Below are positions 54,605 to 64,000 of a stretch of DNA of 64,000 nt, one piece after another (the first letter of the stretch is position 1; each line of letters opens with the position of its first letter). This stretch comes from Aureimonas sp. AU20 (GTDB lineage Bacteria; Pseudomonadota; Alphaproteobacteria; Rhizobiales; Rhizobiaceae), in NCBI RefSeq assembly GCF_001442755.1, contig NZ_CP006367.1:3678794-3742793 (forward strand). Direction: 5' to 3'. A model generated the notes under the pieces. The model was given only the letters and a program-made list of their open reading frames with translations. It did no database searches and was not told where the DNA came from. Position numbers and translations under genes: made by a program.

Positions 54605-55309
54605 TCAGTGCGGCCGGCGCTCGTCCTGCTGGGTCTCGAACTCGGTGATCGAGTTGAACCAGCCGGCCCTGTGCGCATAGCGGATGATGTCGGAGCGCGA
54701 GGCGAGGCCGAGCTTGGCGATGGCCCGCGCCTTATAGGTCTCGACCGACTTCTGGCTGATGTCGAGATCCCTGGCGATCTCCTTGGCGCTGTAACCATAG
54801 GCCGTCCGGCGCAGGACCGACATCTCGCGCGCCGAGACGCGGCTCGGCAGGGCGCCGAAGGGCGTGTAGATCGCCTTGTCGAGCCGCGCCGGCTGGGGCG
54901 CGGTCATGATCGGCACGAGGCGCGGATCGAGATAGGTCTCGCCGCCGCCGACGCGCCGCGCGGCGTCCACGAGGTCGGGCTCGCGCGCCGACTTGAGGAG
55001 ATAGCCCCGCGCCCCTGCCGAGAAGGCCGCTTCCACCGCCTCGCGCGTCTTGGCGTGGCCGAGCAGCAGAAGCCCTGAACGCCCGTTCAAGGCACGGCAG
55101 AAGGCGACGAGCGCGTCGTTGTCGAAGCCCGGCATGGCGGCGTCGACCGCCACCACGTCCGCGCCGGGAAGGCGGGCCGCCTCGATGCCGCCGAGAAGGT
55201 CGGTGACGCAGGCTTGAACCTCAAGGCCTGGCTCGTCCTGCCGCTCCATCACGCTGACGAAACCGGCCGCGAAACAAGGCTCGTTCGTAACCAGCAAGAC
55301 GATGCACAT
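54605..55309 (-). CDS. LuxR/NarL-type response regulator with atypical acidic pocket
   Basis: This DNA-binding regulator has 234 aa. A receiver-like domain (1-118) is followed by a GerE/LuxR HTH (about 155-220) with LSxREMxVL-type VSAREMSVLRRTAYGYSAKEIAR and SQKSVETYKARAIAKL. The putative phosphoacceptor is Asp56 (VVAVDAAMP) and the Lys is Lys106 (YLLKSA). The acidic pocket pair is Asn9-Glu10 instead of two acidic residues, so phosphorylation may be weak or altered. GGGAGGGG precedes the ATG. No partner kinase is adjacent, so it is an orphan regulator. It lies upstream of nothing on its own strand and could act on the glycan operon. Confidence 0.88.
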   Translation of the reverse strand: MCIVLLVTNEPCFAAGFVSVMERQDEPGLEVQACVTDLLGGIEAARLPGADVVAVDAAMPGFDNDALVAFCRALNGRSGLLLLGHAKTREAVEAAFSAGARGYLLKSAREPDLVDAARRVGGGETYLDPRLVPIMTAPQPARLDKAIYTPFGALPSRVSAREMSVLRRTAYGYSAKEIARDLDISQKSVETYKARAIAKLGLASRSDIIRYAHRAGWFNSITEFETQQDERRPH

Positions 55310-55950
55310 GCCCCCTCCCTTTCTTGGGTTGTTTTTCTTGTGTCGGGAAAATCCCCGCTACAACTTATCCCAACGTCCCCACATCTTTGTCGTGCAATTC
55401 CTGATATAAGGGCGTCAGGTTATGAGAAAATCAAGCATATTCAGTTCCCAGCGAACAGCATTTTCCATTCTCAAGCGCGAATGACATGCGCCGAACTGGT
55501 TTATTGCACTTGCTCGAGCTCCGCTTCACCCAAAGGGGGGAAGCACGCCTCGCAATTGTATAAAACCCAAAGTTGTTACGCGCCATCACGAGCGCCGAAA
55601 AGTAGAAAGCACGTCTACTCGTGTGCGGCCGTTGCGGAACCGCCGGTTGATCACCCGGCGAGGCTTGGCTGCTCCCGCTCGCTTTTTGCGAAACGGCGGG
55701 AAAGGCACCTTGAAGAAGCCTTCAATCCCCCTCGCCGCACCCCTTTCTGCCCAAGAACGGGGCAGCATGGAGCGGCGGCGGTGCGAAGCTTGCCCAAGGC
55801 TTGCGCGCCAAAACTTCCTATGTAAGTAATCGAAGCACGATTGCGGCGTTTGACAGGTCTTCTCTCGGCTCTCGCCGGGTTTTGACCCGATCTTGAAGAA
55901 ACCCGTCAGGGAAATCCTGACGATCCTTCCTCGAACGTCGGCGGTTTATC
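55310..55950. promoter_or_regulatory. long AT-rich divergent region before the glycan operon
   Basis: A 641-bp gap with lower GC than the flanks lies between the orphan LuxR-type regulator and the glycan operon. No gene is seen. Near the operon it contains two tandem perfect hairpins, CGGGT/ACCCG (55876-55889) and CGTCAGG/CCTGACG (55904-55922), 28-75 bp before the first ATG. It probably holds the operon promoter and perhaps regulator sites, none of which was recognised. Confidence 0.45.
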
Positions 55951-57032
<1,082 letters not shown>

Positions 57033-57036
<4 letters not shown>

Positions 57037-58541
57037 AGATCGTCGTCATTGGAACCGGCTATGTCGGTCTCGTCACCGGCGCGTGCCTGTCGGAGCTCGG
57101 CCACGAGGTCGTCTGCTTCGACACGGACGCCGCCAAGATCGCCCGCCTGCGGCGCGGCGAAATGCCGATCTACGAGCCGGGGCTGGAAGAGCTCGTTCTC
57201 GCCCATTCGGCGAGCGGGCGCCTCGGCTTTGCCACCGGCTCGCTGCCGCTGGACGCGGACACGCAGGCCGTGTTCGTGGCCGTCGGCACCCCGCCTTCCG
57301 CGCTCGACCATTCGGCCGATCTTTCGGCGGTCTTCGCGGTGGCCGAAGCGATCGGGCGCGCCGGCGTCCACTCGCTCGCGGTGATCGTGAAGTCCACCGT
57401 CCCGGTCGGCACGGGCGAGGCGGTGGAGCGCATCCTGCGCGAGACCAGGCCCGAGATCGAGTTCGACGTCGTGTCGAACCCGGAATTCCTGCGCGAGGGC
57501 TCGGCGCTGGCCGATTTCCGCGCGCCGGACCGCATCGTGGTCGGCACGGGCTCCGCTCGCGCCCGCGCGATCCTCGCCGAGATCTACCGGCCGCTGACCG
57601 AGGGCGGCGCGCCGCTCGTCTTCACCGAGCGCGCCTCGGCGGAGATGATCAAATACGCCGCCAACGCCTTTCTGGCCGCCAAGATCGCCTTCATCAACGA
57701 GATCGCCGATCTCTGCGAGGCGGCGGACGCCGATATCGAGGAGGTCTCGCTCGGCGTCGGTCTGGACCGGCGCATCGGCGCGGCCTTCCTGCGGCCGGGA
57801 CCGGGCTTCGGCGGCTCCTGCTTTCCCAAGGACACGGAAGCCCTGCTCGCCACGGCGCAGAGCCATGGCGTGCAGCTGCGCCTCGTGGAAAGCACGGTGG
57901 CGGCCAATGACGGGCGCAAGCGCGCCATGGGCCGGCGCGTCATCCAGGCGATGGGCGGGGTGCGGGGCCGCACGCTGGCCGTGCTCGGCGTCACCTTCAA
58001 GGCCGGCACGGACGACATGCGCCAGGCGCCCTCGCTGCCGATCCTCGCCGCGCTTCGGGCGGCGGGGGCGAGGCTGCGCATCTTCGACCCCGAAGGCATG
58101 GGCCAGGCGCGGGCCTTCCTGCCCGACGCCGACTATGCCGACAGCGCCTATGGCTGCCTGGAAGGGGCCGACGCGGCACTGCTGCTCACCGACTGGCCGG
58201 AGTTCGCCGCGCTGGATCTGCCCCGCGTGGCGGAGCTGATGCGGGGCGACGTGTTCGTGGACCTGCGCAATCTCTTCCCCCTGGAAGAGCTGCGCGCGGC
58301 GGGCCTTCGGGCCTTCGGCATCGGGCGGCGCTCGCGCCTCGCCGTGCCGCAGCCGGTGCGCGGGCGCGCGGTGGAGGACCTGCGCCAGGGGCTTGCCAAC
58401 CCGGCGTCGCCGCCGGTCGCCCCCAGCGTCCTGCCCGTGGCCGGCGTCCTGCCCGAGCCCTCGCCCGCCGACCTGCCGCCGCTCGCGCTCGTCGCGGCGG
58501 CGAAGGCGGCCAAGGCCGGGCTCAACGGCCACGCCGTCTGA
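57033..58541 (+). CDS. ugd: UDP-glucose 6-dehydrogenase
   Basis: This NAD-dependent enzyme oxidises UDP-glucose to UDP-glucuronate. It has 502 aa. The NAD motif is VIGTGYVGLVTGACLSELGH (1-25), followed by VAVGTPPS, VVSNPEFLREG and the catalytic Cys263 in PGFGGSCFPKD. The C-terminal domain includes VLGVTFKAGTDDMR. About 65 extra Ala/Pro/Leu-rich residues extend past the usual end (about 435). ATGA joins it to the decarboxylase gene, so UDP-glucose is converted to UDP-xylose by consecutive products. Confidence 0.94.
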
Positions 58542-58560
58542 CGCGAAGGGAGACGGCCCC

Positions 58561-60090
58561 ATGCACGCTCAAGCGTGGGCGGGGGGCGCGGACACGATTC
58601 TCGTGTCCGCCTTCCTCCTGTCCCAGATCCTCTATGCCCTCTCGCTCGGGCTCGGCCTGTTCTTCCTGCGTCTGCCGGTGGACTGGGTGGACCCGCGCGA
58701 GGCACAAGGCCGCCGGCCGGAGGAGCACCCCTATATCGTGCTCTTCTACCCCGTGCTGCGCGAACTCGAATCCACGATGCGGACGACCTTCCTGTCGCTC
58801 GCCCGCATCGACTATCCCGCTTCGCGCTACCGCGTGGTGGCCATTCCCAACGCCAACGACACGGCCACCGTGGAAAGCTTGCGGCGGCTGGCGCAGGAGT
58901 TCGCCTTCCTGCAGATCGTCGAGGTTCCCGCGACGAGCGATCCGTCCTGGCAGGTCGTGTGGGACAGCTGGAACGCCAATCCGAAGGCCTATTGGTGGCA
59001 CAAGGGCAAGCGGGCGGGCGTCAGTGCACTGCCGCCCAAGAAGACGCGCCAGCTGATCTACGCCTTCTACACGCTGGCCGAGGACATGGCCGGCGGGGAA
59101 GACTTCCTCGTCAACTACATCGACGCCGACAGCTGCCCGCCGCCGGACCATTTCCTCGCCGCCTCGGCGGGGATGCGGCACTACGACGTGCTGCAGGCGC
59201 AGAACATCGCCGGCAATCTCCTCACCTCCATCTCGGCCTCCTGGCACGCCTTCGACCACATGGCCTGGGACGGGTTCCTCTATCCCCATCTCTCGGCCGG
59301 GGGGCGCCAGCCCTACTGGGTGCTGGGCAAGGGCCTGTTCTTCCGGGCCTCCGACCTCGTGGCGCTGGGCGGTTTCCATCCCTGGATCACGATCGAGGAC
59401 CCGGAGGTCGGCATGCGCTTCTGGGCCAACGGCAAGCGCATCGGCATCATCGAGAACCCGCTGATCGAGGAGGTTCCCTCGACGCTCGGGCATGGGATCA
59501 CGCAGCGCAAGCGCTGGGTCTGCGGCTTCTTCCAGAGCCTCGCCCAGCCCTTGAAGGACATGGGGATGACGCCTTGGCAGCGCCTGCGCGCGCGGCTGAA
59601 CTTCGGCCCCTGCCTTTCGCTCTCGGCCCATGCGATCGGCCTGCCCATGGGGCTCTGGGCGCTTGCCGCCTGGAGCGCGGGCGACAGTCCGGTGCCGCCC
59701 TGGACGCTGGGCCTCGCCGTCGTGAACCTCGCGGTCTTCGCGCTGACGCTCGGCGCGATCTACCGCTCGGTCTGGCAGCGCGCCGCGCTGATCCTGCCCG
59801 AGCGGGCCGATCGGCTTCGCTATCTCCTGCGCGTCAACCCGGCCTCGCTCGTCGTCTGGTGGCTGCTTTGGCTGATTCCGCTCGCCATCGGCTTCTGGAT
59901 GTTCCTGCGCGATCGCGGGCTCGTCTGGGAGCGCACGGTGAAGATCGACGCCAACCACGAACTCGTGCGCGCCGTCTCCGGCTCGCAGCCCGCCGTCGTA
60001 CGGCTCGGGGTCGATCTCGCCCCGCCCGCTCCCGCCAATCGCAATCGCATAGTGGAAGCCGAGGCCCCCGTGCCCGGCATCGCCCTCTGA
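58561..60090 (+). CDS. membrane glycosyltransferase, GT2 family
   Basis: This integral glycosyltransferase has 509 aa. An N-terminal helix (about 12-33) precedes the GT-A domain. Visible motifs are NYIDADSCPP (DxD), TIEDPEVGMRFW (catalytic acidic residue) and QRKRWVCGFF (the QxxRW motif of processive beta-synthases). Three helices follow (about 360-470). It resembles cellulose- or hyaluronan-synthase-like enzymes and probably makes or starts the glycan with xylose or glucuronate units. GAAGGGAG lies 8 nt before the ATG. It is the third gene of the operon. Confidence 0.87.
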   Translation: MHAQAWAGGADTILVSAFLLSQILYALSLGLGLFFLRLPVDWVDPREAQGRRPEEHPYIVLFYPVLRELESTMRTTFLSLARIDYPASRYRVVAIPNANDTATVESLRRLAQEFAFLQIVEVPATSDPSWQVVWDSWNANPKAYWWHKGKRAGVSALPPKKTRQLIYAFYTLAEDMAGGEDFLVNYIDADSCPPPDHFLAASAGMRHYDVLQAQNIAGNLLTSISASWHAFDHMAWDGFLYPHLSAGGRQPYWVLGKGLFFRASDLVALGGFHPWITIEDPEVGMRFWANGKRIGIIENPLIEEVPSTLGHGITQRKRWVCGFFQSLAQPLKDMGMTPWQRLRARLNFGPCLSLSAHAIGLPMGLWALAAWSAGDSPVPPWTLGLAVVNLAVFALTLGAIYRSVWQRAALILPERADRLRYLLRVNPASLVVWWLLWLIPLAIGFWMFLRDRGLVWERTVKIDANHELVRAVSGSQPAVVRLGVDLAPPAPANRNRIVEAEAPVPGIAL

Positions 60091-60117
60091 CCCCCCCTGT
60101 TTCAAAGGAAAACTCCC

Positions 60118-61254
60118 ATGTCCAAAGGTCATGTTCTCGTCACCGGCGGCGCCGGCTTCATCGGCTCCCACCTTGTCGACCAGCTTCTCGAACGCGGCTT
60201 CGAGGTCAGCGTGCTCGACTGCCTCAAGCCCCAGGTCCATGCCGACGCGGAGGTGGATGCCGACGGCTGGCCCGTCTATCTCGACCGCCGCGCCCGGCGC
60301 ATCCGGGGCGATCTCCTCGACGACGGCGTGTTCGAGGCGGCGCTCACCGGCGTCACGCATCTCGCCCATCTCGCCGCCTCGGTCGGCGTCGGCCAGTCCA
60401 TGACGAACATCACGGACTATGTCCGCAACAACGTCATGACCGCCGCGATCATGCTGGAGACCCTGTCGCGCCGGCCGCACGGGATTCAGCGCATTGCGGT
60501 CGCCTCCTCCATGTCGATCTATGGCGAGGGTGCCTATCGCGGCCCCTGCGGCACGGTCGCCCCGCCGCTGCGCCCGCACGAGAAGCTGCTGGCCCGCGAG
60601 TGGGAGCTGGAGGACGAGGAGGGCAACGCGCTCGCCCCTGTGCCGACCAACGAGGAGAAGCTGCTCCAGCCCGCCTCGATCTACGCTGTCAACAAGCGCG
60701 ACCACGAGGAGATGTTCCTGTCCGTCGGCCGGGCGCTCGGCATCCCCACCGTGGCGCTGCGCCTGTTCAACGCATACGGCTCGCGACAGGCTCTGTCCAA
60801 CCCCTATACCGGGGTCGCGGCGATCTTCATCTCGCGCCTTCTCAACGACCAGCCGCCGCTGGTTTTCGAGGACGGCTCGCAGCGGCGCGACTTCGTGCAT
60901 GTGCACGACGTCGCCAACGCCTTCGCCACGGTTCTGGAAAGCGAGCGCTCGGTCTGGGACTATTACAATGTCGGCTCGGGCCGCTCCATCACGGTGCGCG
61001 AGATCGCCAGCGTGCTCGCCCGGCTCCTGCACAAGAACATCGCGCCGGAGATCCTGGGCCGCTACCGCGTCGGAGACATCCGGCACTGCTTCGCCGACAT
61101 TTCCAAGCTGGAGCGCGATTTCGGCATCGCGCCCAAGCGCGGCTTCGAGGAGGGCATGGGCGAGCTGATCGAATGGGTGGCGTCGGCCCGACGGCCGGTG
61201 GACCGCGCCGCAACCAGCCTTGGCGAGTTGCAGGGCTCGCGGCTGGTGGTCTGA
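60118..61254 (+). CDS. NAD-dependent nucleotide-sugar epimerase/dehydratase
   Basis: This extended SDR enzyme has 378 aa. The Rossmann motif is VTGGAGFIGSHLVDQL (about 7-22), then HLAASVGVGQSM, SSMSIYGEG and the catalytic Tyr189/Lys193 in YAVNK. LFNAYGSRQALSNPYTGV and GSQRRDFVHVHDVANAF are substrate-side motifs as in UDP-galactose or UDP-glucuronate epimerases. A ~35-residue acidic insert (about 145-180, with PHEKLLAREWELEDEEG) sits before the catalytic Tyr and is not in typical members. AAGGA precedes the ATG. The precise reaction is unknown. Confidence 0.88.
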   Translation: MSKGHVLVTGGAGFIGSHLVDQLLERGFEVSVLDCLKPQVHADAEVDADGWPVYLDRRARRIRGDLLDDGVFEAALTGVTHLAHLAASVGVGQSMTNITDYVRNNVMTAAIMLETLSRRPHGIQRIAVASSMSIYGEGAYRGPCGTVAPPLRPHEKLLAREWELEDEEGNALAPVPTNEEKLLQPASIYAVNKRDHEEMFLSVGRALGIPTVALRLFNAYGSRQALSNPYTGVAAIFISRLLNDQPPLVFEDGSQRRDFVHVHDVANAFATVLESERSVWDYYNVGSGRSITVREIASVLARLLHKNIAPEILGRYRVGDIRHCFADISKLERDFGIAPKRGFEEGMGELIEWVASARRPVDRAATSLGELQGSRLVV

Positions 61255-61256
61255 CC

Positions 61257-62495
61257 TCAGAAGCCGAGCGGGCGCCGCTCGAAGGCCGCCAGAATCGCCT
61301 CGCGCATCGGCGCGGGGCGCATGTCGGAATCATAGGGCAGGCCCCGGTTGAAGCCGGGGCCTTTGCCTTGCCCGCCGACGAGGCGCCAGTAAAAATCCAG
61401 ATCCTCCGGCTCGATCGCCAGCCAGGAATGGCGCGTCGACAGGCCCCAGGTGGAGACGGCGCGCACGGCCGCGCAGTCCAGCGCCACGTCGAGATAGCGC
61501 TTGGCGATCTCAGCCACGAGCCGGTCGCGCACCAGGGGCGGCGCGGTCAGGTCGTGCTCGCGTACGTCGAGTTCGGTGATGTGGATTTCGAGGCCGAACC
61601 CGCTGAGATCGCGCAGAAAACCGGCGAAGAGGGGTTCGGAAAAAGGCCCCTTGCGCAGGTCGAGATGGCCCTGGAGGCCGATGCCGCCGAGCGGCGCGCC
61701 GGCTTGCCTCAACCGCTCCACCAGCTTGAGGAAGAGATAACGCCGGTCCCGCTCCACGGGAATGTCGTAGTCGAGCCCGTATTCGTTGAGGAACAGGACG
61801 GCGCCGGGCGCATGGGCGCGCGCCTCGTGAAAGGCGCGCTCGATATACCCTTCCCCGAAGGCGCGCAGGAACGTGCCGTCCCGCAGGCCGTCCATCCGGT
61901 GTCCCGTGTCGATCGGCTCGTTCACCACGTCCCAGGTCGCGATCTCATTGCCGTAGCGCCCGAGCACGGCCTCGAAATGGGCCGCGACCGGCGCCCAGCC
62001 CGCCCCCTCCGCCAGCGCGGCCTCCGCCCAGGGCGGAATGCTTCGGTGCCAGATCAGGGTGTGGCCGTGCAGGGCGCGCCCGTTCTCGGTGGCAAAGCGC
62101 AGAAGCGCGTCGCTGCGGGAAAAGTCGCGCCGACCCGGCTCGGGCTCGATCGCGTCCCATTTCATCGAGATTTCCGGGGTCAGCGCGTCGCATTCGACAA
62201 GCAGCGCTTCGGCAAGATCGGGCTCGGCGGCGATCTGCTCGGCCCGCGCGGCCGCGCCGAAGCGCCGGCCAGAGCGCGCCGCCGCTTCCCGCAGCGAGGC
62301 GCGCTCGGGCGCGCGCGCCCGCTCAGTGGGAAGCGTGAACAGGGCGCCCGCCCCCAGGAGGAGGTTGCGCCGGCTCAAGACGGGGGAATCTGCGGGTGAG
62401 GAAGCGTCCGCCTCCCCCGCCGCCCCTTCAGGCCCGCGCCGACGCTCGCGTTCGGCCCGCAGCCGCCCGGCCCGTCCGATGGTTTCGGGGGGCAT
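61257..62495 (-). CDS. endo-1,4-beta-xylanase, GH10 family
   Basis: This glycoside hydrolase has 412 aa and cleaves beta-1,4-linked xylose. The N-terminus holds a twin-arginine-like signal ([16 protein letters not shown], about 41-56), so export through Tat is likely. GH10 motifs are [19 protein letters not shown] (acid/base Glu193) and [11 protein letters not shown] (nucleophile Glu308). Its C-terminal coding DNA contains a terminator-like hairpin (61339-61362). It converges on the UDP-xylose operon, which suggests trimming of a xylose-containing exopolysaccharide rather than plant xylan use. Its own promoter is in the gap before 62505. Confidence 0.92.
   Translation of the reverse strand: MPPETIGRAGRLRAERERRRGPEGAAGEADASSPADSPVLSRRNLLLGAGALFTLPTERARAPERASLREAAARSGRRFGAAARAEQIAAEPDLAEALLVECDALTPEISMKWDAIEPEPGRRDFSRSDALLRFATENGRALHGHTLIWHRSIPPWAEAALAEGAGWAPVAAHFEAVLGRYGNEIATWDVVNEPIDTGHRMDGLRDGTFLRAFGEGYIERAFHEARAHAPGAVLFLNEYGLDYDIPVERDRRYLFLKLVERLRQAGAPLGGIGLQGHLDLRKGPFSEPLFAGFLRDLSGFGLEIHITELDVREHDLTAPPLVRDRLVAEIAKRYLDVALDCAAVRAVSTWGLSTRHSWLAIEPEDLDFYWRLVGGQGKGPGFNRGLPYDSDMRPAPMREAILAAFERRPLGF
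61339..61362 (+). terminator. terminator-like hairpin inside the GH10 gene
   Basis: AGGCCCCGG and CCGGGGCCT form a 9-bp stem with a 6-nt loop, 85 bp past the end of the plus-strand glycan operon but inside the convergent xylanase frame. A short TTG follows. It may end the glycan operon transcript. Confidence 0.4.
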
Positions 62496-62504
62496 GATCT
62501 CAGG

Positions 62505-63176
62505 TCATCGCATCGCCGACAGGACCCGGCGTGCCTCCGTGTTCCCCTGGGCTGCGGCCTCGCTGTAGAGGCTGCGGGCGCGCTCGGGCTCGCGCGCCTT
62601 CACGAGTTCGGCGAGCTTCCACTTGGCCCAGGAATCGTTCGTCTCGCGAACCGAGATCTCGAGATATTGGCGCGCCTTGGCGGGGTCGCGCCGGACGCCT
62701 TCGCCATCGGCCAGCATGAAGCCCAGCATGTGATAGCCCCAGGGATTGCCTTGGTCGGCCGCGCGCTGATACCAGCGCGCCGCCTCGCGCGAGGACTGGC
62801 GCACGCCCATGCCCTTCTGCAGGAACCAGCCGACCTTGAACTCGGCATAGCGATCTCCCGCGTCTCCGGCCCGGCGATACCAGCGATAGGCCTCGCGATA
62901 GTTGCGCGCGACGCCGACGCCGTTCTCGTAGTGCTCGCCGAGCTTGTACTGGGCCGAGACGTTGCCGCGCTCGGCCGCCTTGCGGAAATAGCGCGTCGAC
63001 AGGGCGGGGTTGGGCACCTTGTAGCGAAGATAGGTCTCGCCCGACTTGTACCAGTCCCAAGTGATTTCCGGGGGGCTCGGCCGCGCCGGCTGGCTTGCCG
63101 CCCTCGCCTCCCCGCCCGCGATCGCCCCCGAAACGCAGACGATCCACCCCGCCATGACCCAAGCCACCTGCCGCAT
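62505..63176 (-). CDS. Sel1-repeat (SLR) protein, periplasmic
   Basis: This 223-aa protein has a Sec signal (cut near residue 27). Four to five Sel1-like repeats follow (about 50-210), for example [23 protein letters not shown] and [22 protein letters not shown]. Sel1 repeats bind other proteins. Sel1 proteins near polysaccharide genes, as ExoR in rhizobia, often act as regulators or assembly factors. It lies upstream of the xylanase gene on the same strand, 10 bp away, so it may be co-transcribed with it. Confidence 0.85.
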   Translation of the reverse strand: MRQVAWVMAGWIVCVSGAIAGGEARAASQPARPSPPEITWDWYKSGETYLRYKVPNPALSTRYFRKAAERGNVSAQYKLGEHYENGVGVARNYREAYRWYRRAGDAGDRYAEFKVGWFLQKGMGVRQSSREAARWYQRAADQGNPWGYHMLGFMLADGEGVRRDPAKARQYLEISVRETNDSWAKWKLAELVKAREPERARSLYSEAAAQGNTEARRVLSAMR

Positions 63177-63521
63177 CGCGCCCTCCCGCCGCCTAGGGGA
63201 CGGGCTGCCCGCCCCCGCTCGCGATTAAGGTTAACGCCGCGCCCGGCCAGGGTTAAAGACGGGAGGAATCCGACAGGCCGGCGCCCGGCCTTTCGCATGG
63301 CCGCCGGCCCGGGCTTTCGGTTGACGCGGCCGGGATGTCGGCCTATAAGGCGCGCAGATTTCCGGCGGCGTCCTCGGATGCGGCCTGTTCTGCCGTGGCG
63401 AACCCGATACCAGACGATACCCTGGTTTGGTGCCTCCCTCGGCGATCGATCCCTTCGCGTCGGATGCTGGTCGGCCTGTAGCCGCCCGGGTCCGCCTACG
63501 AGAACACGAGAGACACGACAC
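63177..63521. promoter_or_regulatory. rpsT upstream region
   Basis: 345 bp between the Sel1 gene and rpsT. Two TTAA-containing patches lie at 63226-63235 and 63251-63256, but not in the N7-spaced CtrA arrangement. The first 5'-leader part is GC-rich. No other structure was recognised. Confidence 0.4.
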
Positions 63522-63791
63522 ATGGCCAATACGCCGTCGGCCAAGAAGGCCGCCCGCAAGATCGCCCGCCGGACCCTGGTCAACAAGGCTCGCCGCTCGC
63601 GCATGCGCACCTTCCTGCGCAAGGTCGAGGAAGCGATCCTCTCGGGCGACAAGGAAGCCGCCCGCGCCGCCTTCAAGGTCGCCGAGCCCGAACTGGCCCG
63701 TGCCGCCGCCAAGGGCGTCCTGCACAAGAACACCGCCTCGCGCAAGATCTCGCGCCTGTCGAGCCGCGTGAAGGCGGTCGGCGCCGCCTGA
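63522..63791 (+). CDS. rpsT: 30S ribosomal protein S20
   Basis: This is the small-subunit protein that binds 16S rRNA early in assembly. It has 89 aa. Typical features are the basic N-terminal helix [25 protein letters not shown] and the C-terminal [20 protein letters not shown]. The ATG at 63522 is preceded by GAGAGACACGACAC. In Caulobacter and many Rhizobiales rpsT is followed by dnaA, which may lie just right of the window. A strong terminator follows. Confidence 0.97.
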   Translation: MANTPSAKKAARKIARRTLVNKARRSRMRTFLRKVEEAILSGDKEAARAAFKVAEPELARAAAKGVLHKNTASRKISRLSSRVKAVGAA

Positions 63792-63821
63792 TCCGAGCCC
63801 TTCCAGCGCTCATCGACGATC

Positions 63822-63856
63822 AAAGGCCCGGAGCATCGCTTCGGGCCTTTCTTTTT
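63822..63856 (+). terminator. rho-independent terminator of rpsT
   Basis: AAAGGCCCG and CGGGCCTTT form a 9-bp stem with an 11-nt loop, followed by CTTTTTG, 30 bp after the rpsT stop. Confidence 0.9.
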
Positions 63857-64000
63857 GCGCCTGATGCTCCGCGTTCAGGCTTCGGGTCGGCAAGCCCCAA
63901 AGCGTCATTCAATCGTCACACGGAGCGACGCGCGCGACACGCGCCCTTCACGCAACCGTCACAGTGGACGACTCGCCACAATCCGCCCCATCTCGCTTTG
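63857..64000. other. right-edge sequence after rpsT
   Basis: The last ~145 bp hold no complete gene. No TTATCCACA-type DnaA box was found. Confidence 0.35.

Noticed and set aside
55214..55825. A 203-residue open frame in the long gap upstream of the glycan operon
   Set aside because: It starts inside the antisense of the LuxR-type gene, has no ribosome site, and its composition is not protein-like.
58575..62399. A 1274-residue plus-strand open frame
   Set aside because: It is an out-of-frame reading of the GT2 and epimerase genes followed by antisense of the xylanase, with Arg/Ala/Pro-rich nonsense composition.
63857..64000. Replication origin near the expected dnaA neighbour
   Set aside because: No DnaA boxes of the TTATCCACA type are present in the visible sequence; rpsT next to dnaA is common in this group and does not itself mark an origin.

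Overview
The window reads as a high-GC alphaproteobacterial chromosome segment, most likely order Hyphomicrobiales (Rhizobiales) and perhaps near Aurantimonadaceae. The basis is the DUF1476 ATPase-inhibitor zeta gene, a UPF0314/DUF2585 protein, the zeaxanthin-type crt cluster, frequent GTG/TTG starts, ATGA operon overlaps and rpsT at the right end. The family-level placement is inference. No rRNA, tRNA, CRISPR array, prophage or complete insertion sequence was recognised.

Layout. 0-8 kb: a TctA-type permease, a 58-aa orphan, an AI-2E-family exporter with a long cytosolic tail, glycogen debranching enzyme GlgX and a CBS-pair protein. 8-12 kb: a hybrid sensor kinase (CHASE3, PAS, HisKA, two receivers), a response regulator and a DUF533-like protein, all in overlapping frames. 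12-16 kb: an SLC13-type transporter with RCK_C inserts, a small serine hydrolase and a PhoD-like phosphatase. 16-20.5 kb: a four-gene ABC importer of the polyamine/iron/phosphonate superfamily. 20.8-24 kb: TerC with a possible Mn riboswitch leader, then rpe and fbp.

24-32.5 kb is a carotenoid island. fni (type II IPP isomerase) is divergent from crtE-crtZ, which converge on crtX-crtY-crtI-crtB plus an O-methyltransferase. Together they predict zeaxanthin and its glucosides (no crtW ketolase seen). 33-46 kb is mixed: DUF2585, zeta, a HerA/DUF87 ATPase, a methyl-accepting chemoreceptor, a DUF4130-UdgX fusion, a serine recombinase, xylA under a LacI-family regulator with a visible operator, aroQ, a membrane protein and an XRE regulator. 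Two copies of a ~170-bp terminal-inverted-repeat element lie at 33.8 and 44.8 kb.

46.3-53.5 kb is the most unusual part: a type I secretion ATPase and adaptor directly downstream of two probable exported proteins. One is an Asn/Asp/Ser-rich repeat protein with a 47-residue period; the other is a 650-aa protein built from recurring modules. A perfect TTAA-N7-TTAA (CtrA-type) site lies upstream.

55.9-63.2 kb is a polysaccharide locus: UDP-glucuronate decarboxylase, UDP-glucose dehydrogenase, a membrane glycosyltransferase, a sugar epimerase, a GH10 xylanase and a Sel1-repeat protein. It points to a xylose-containing surface glycan. rpsT closes the window.
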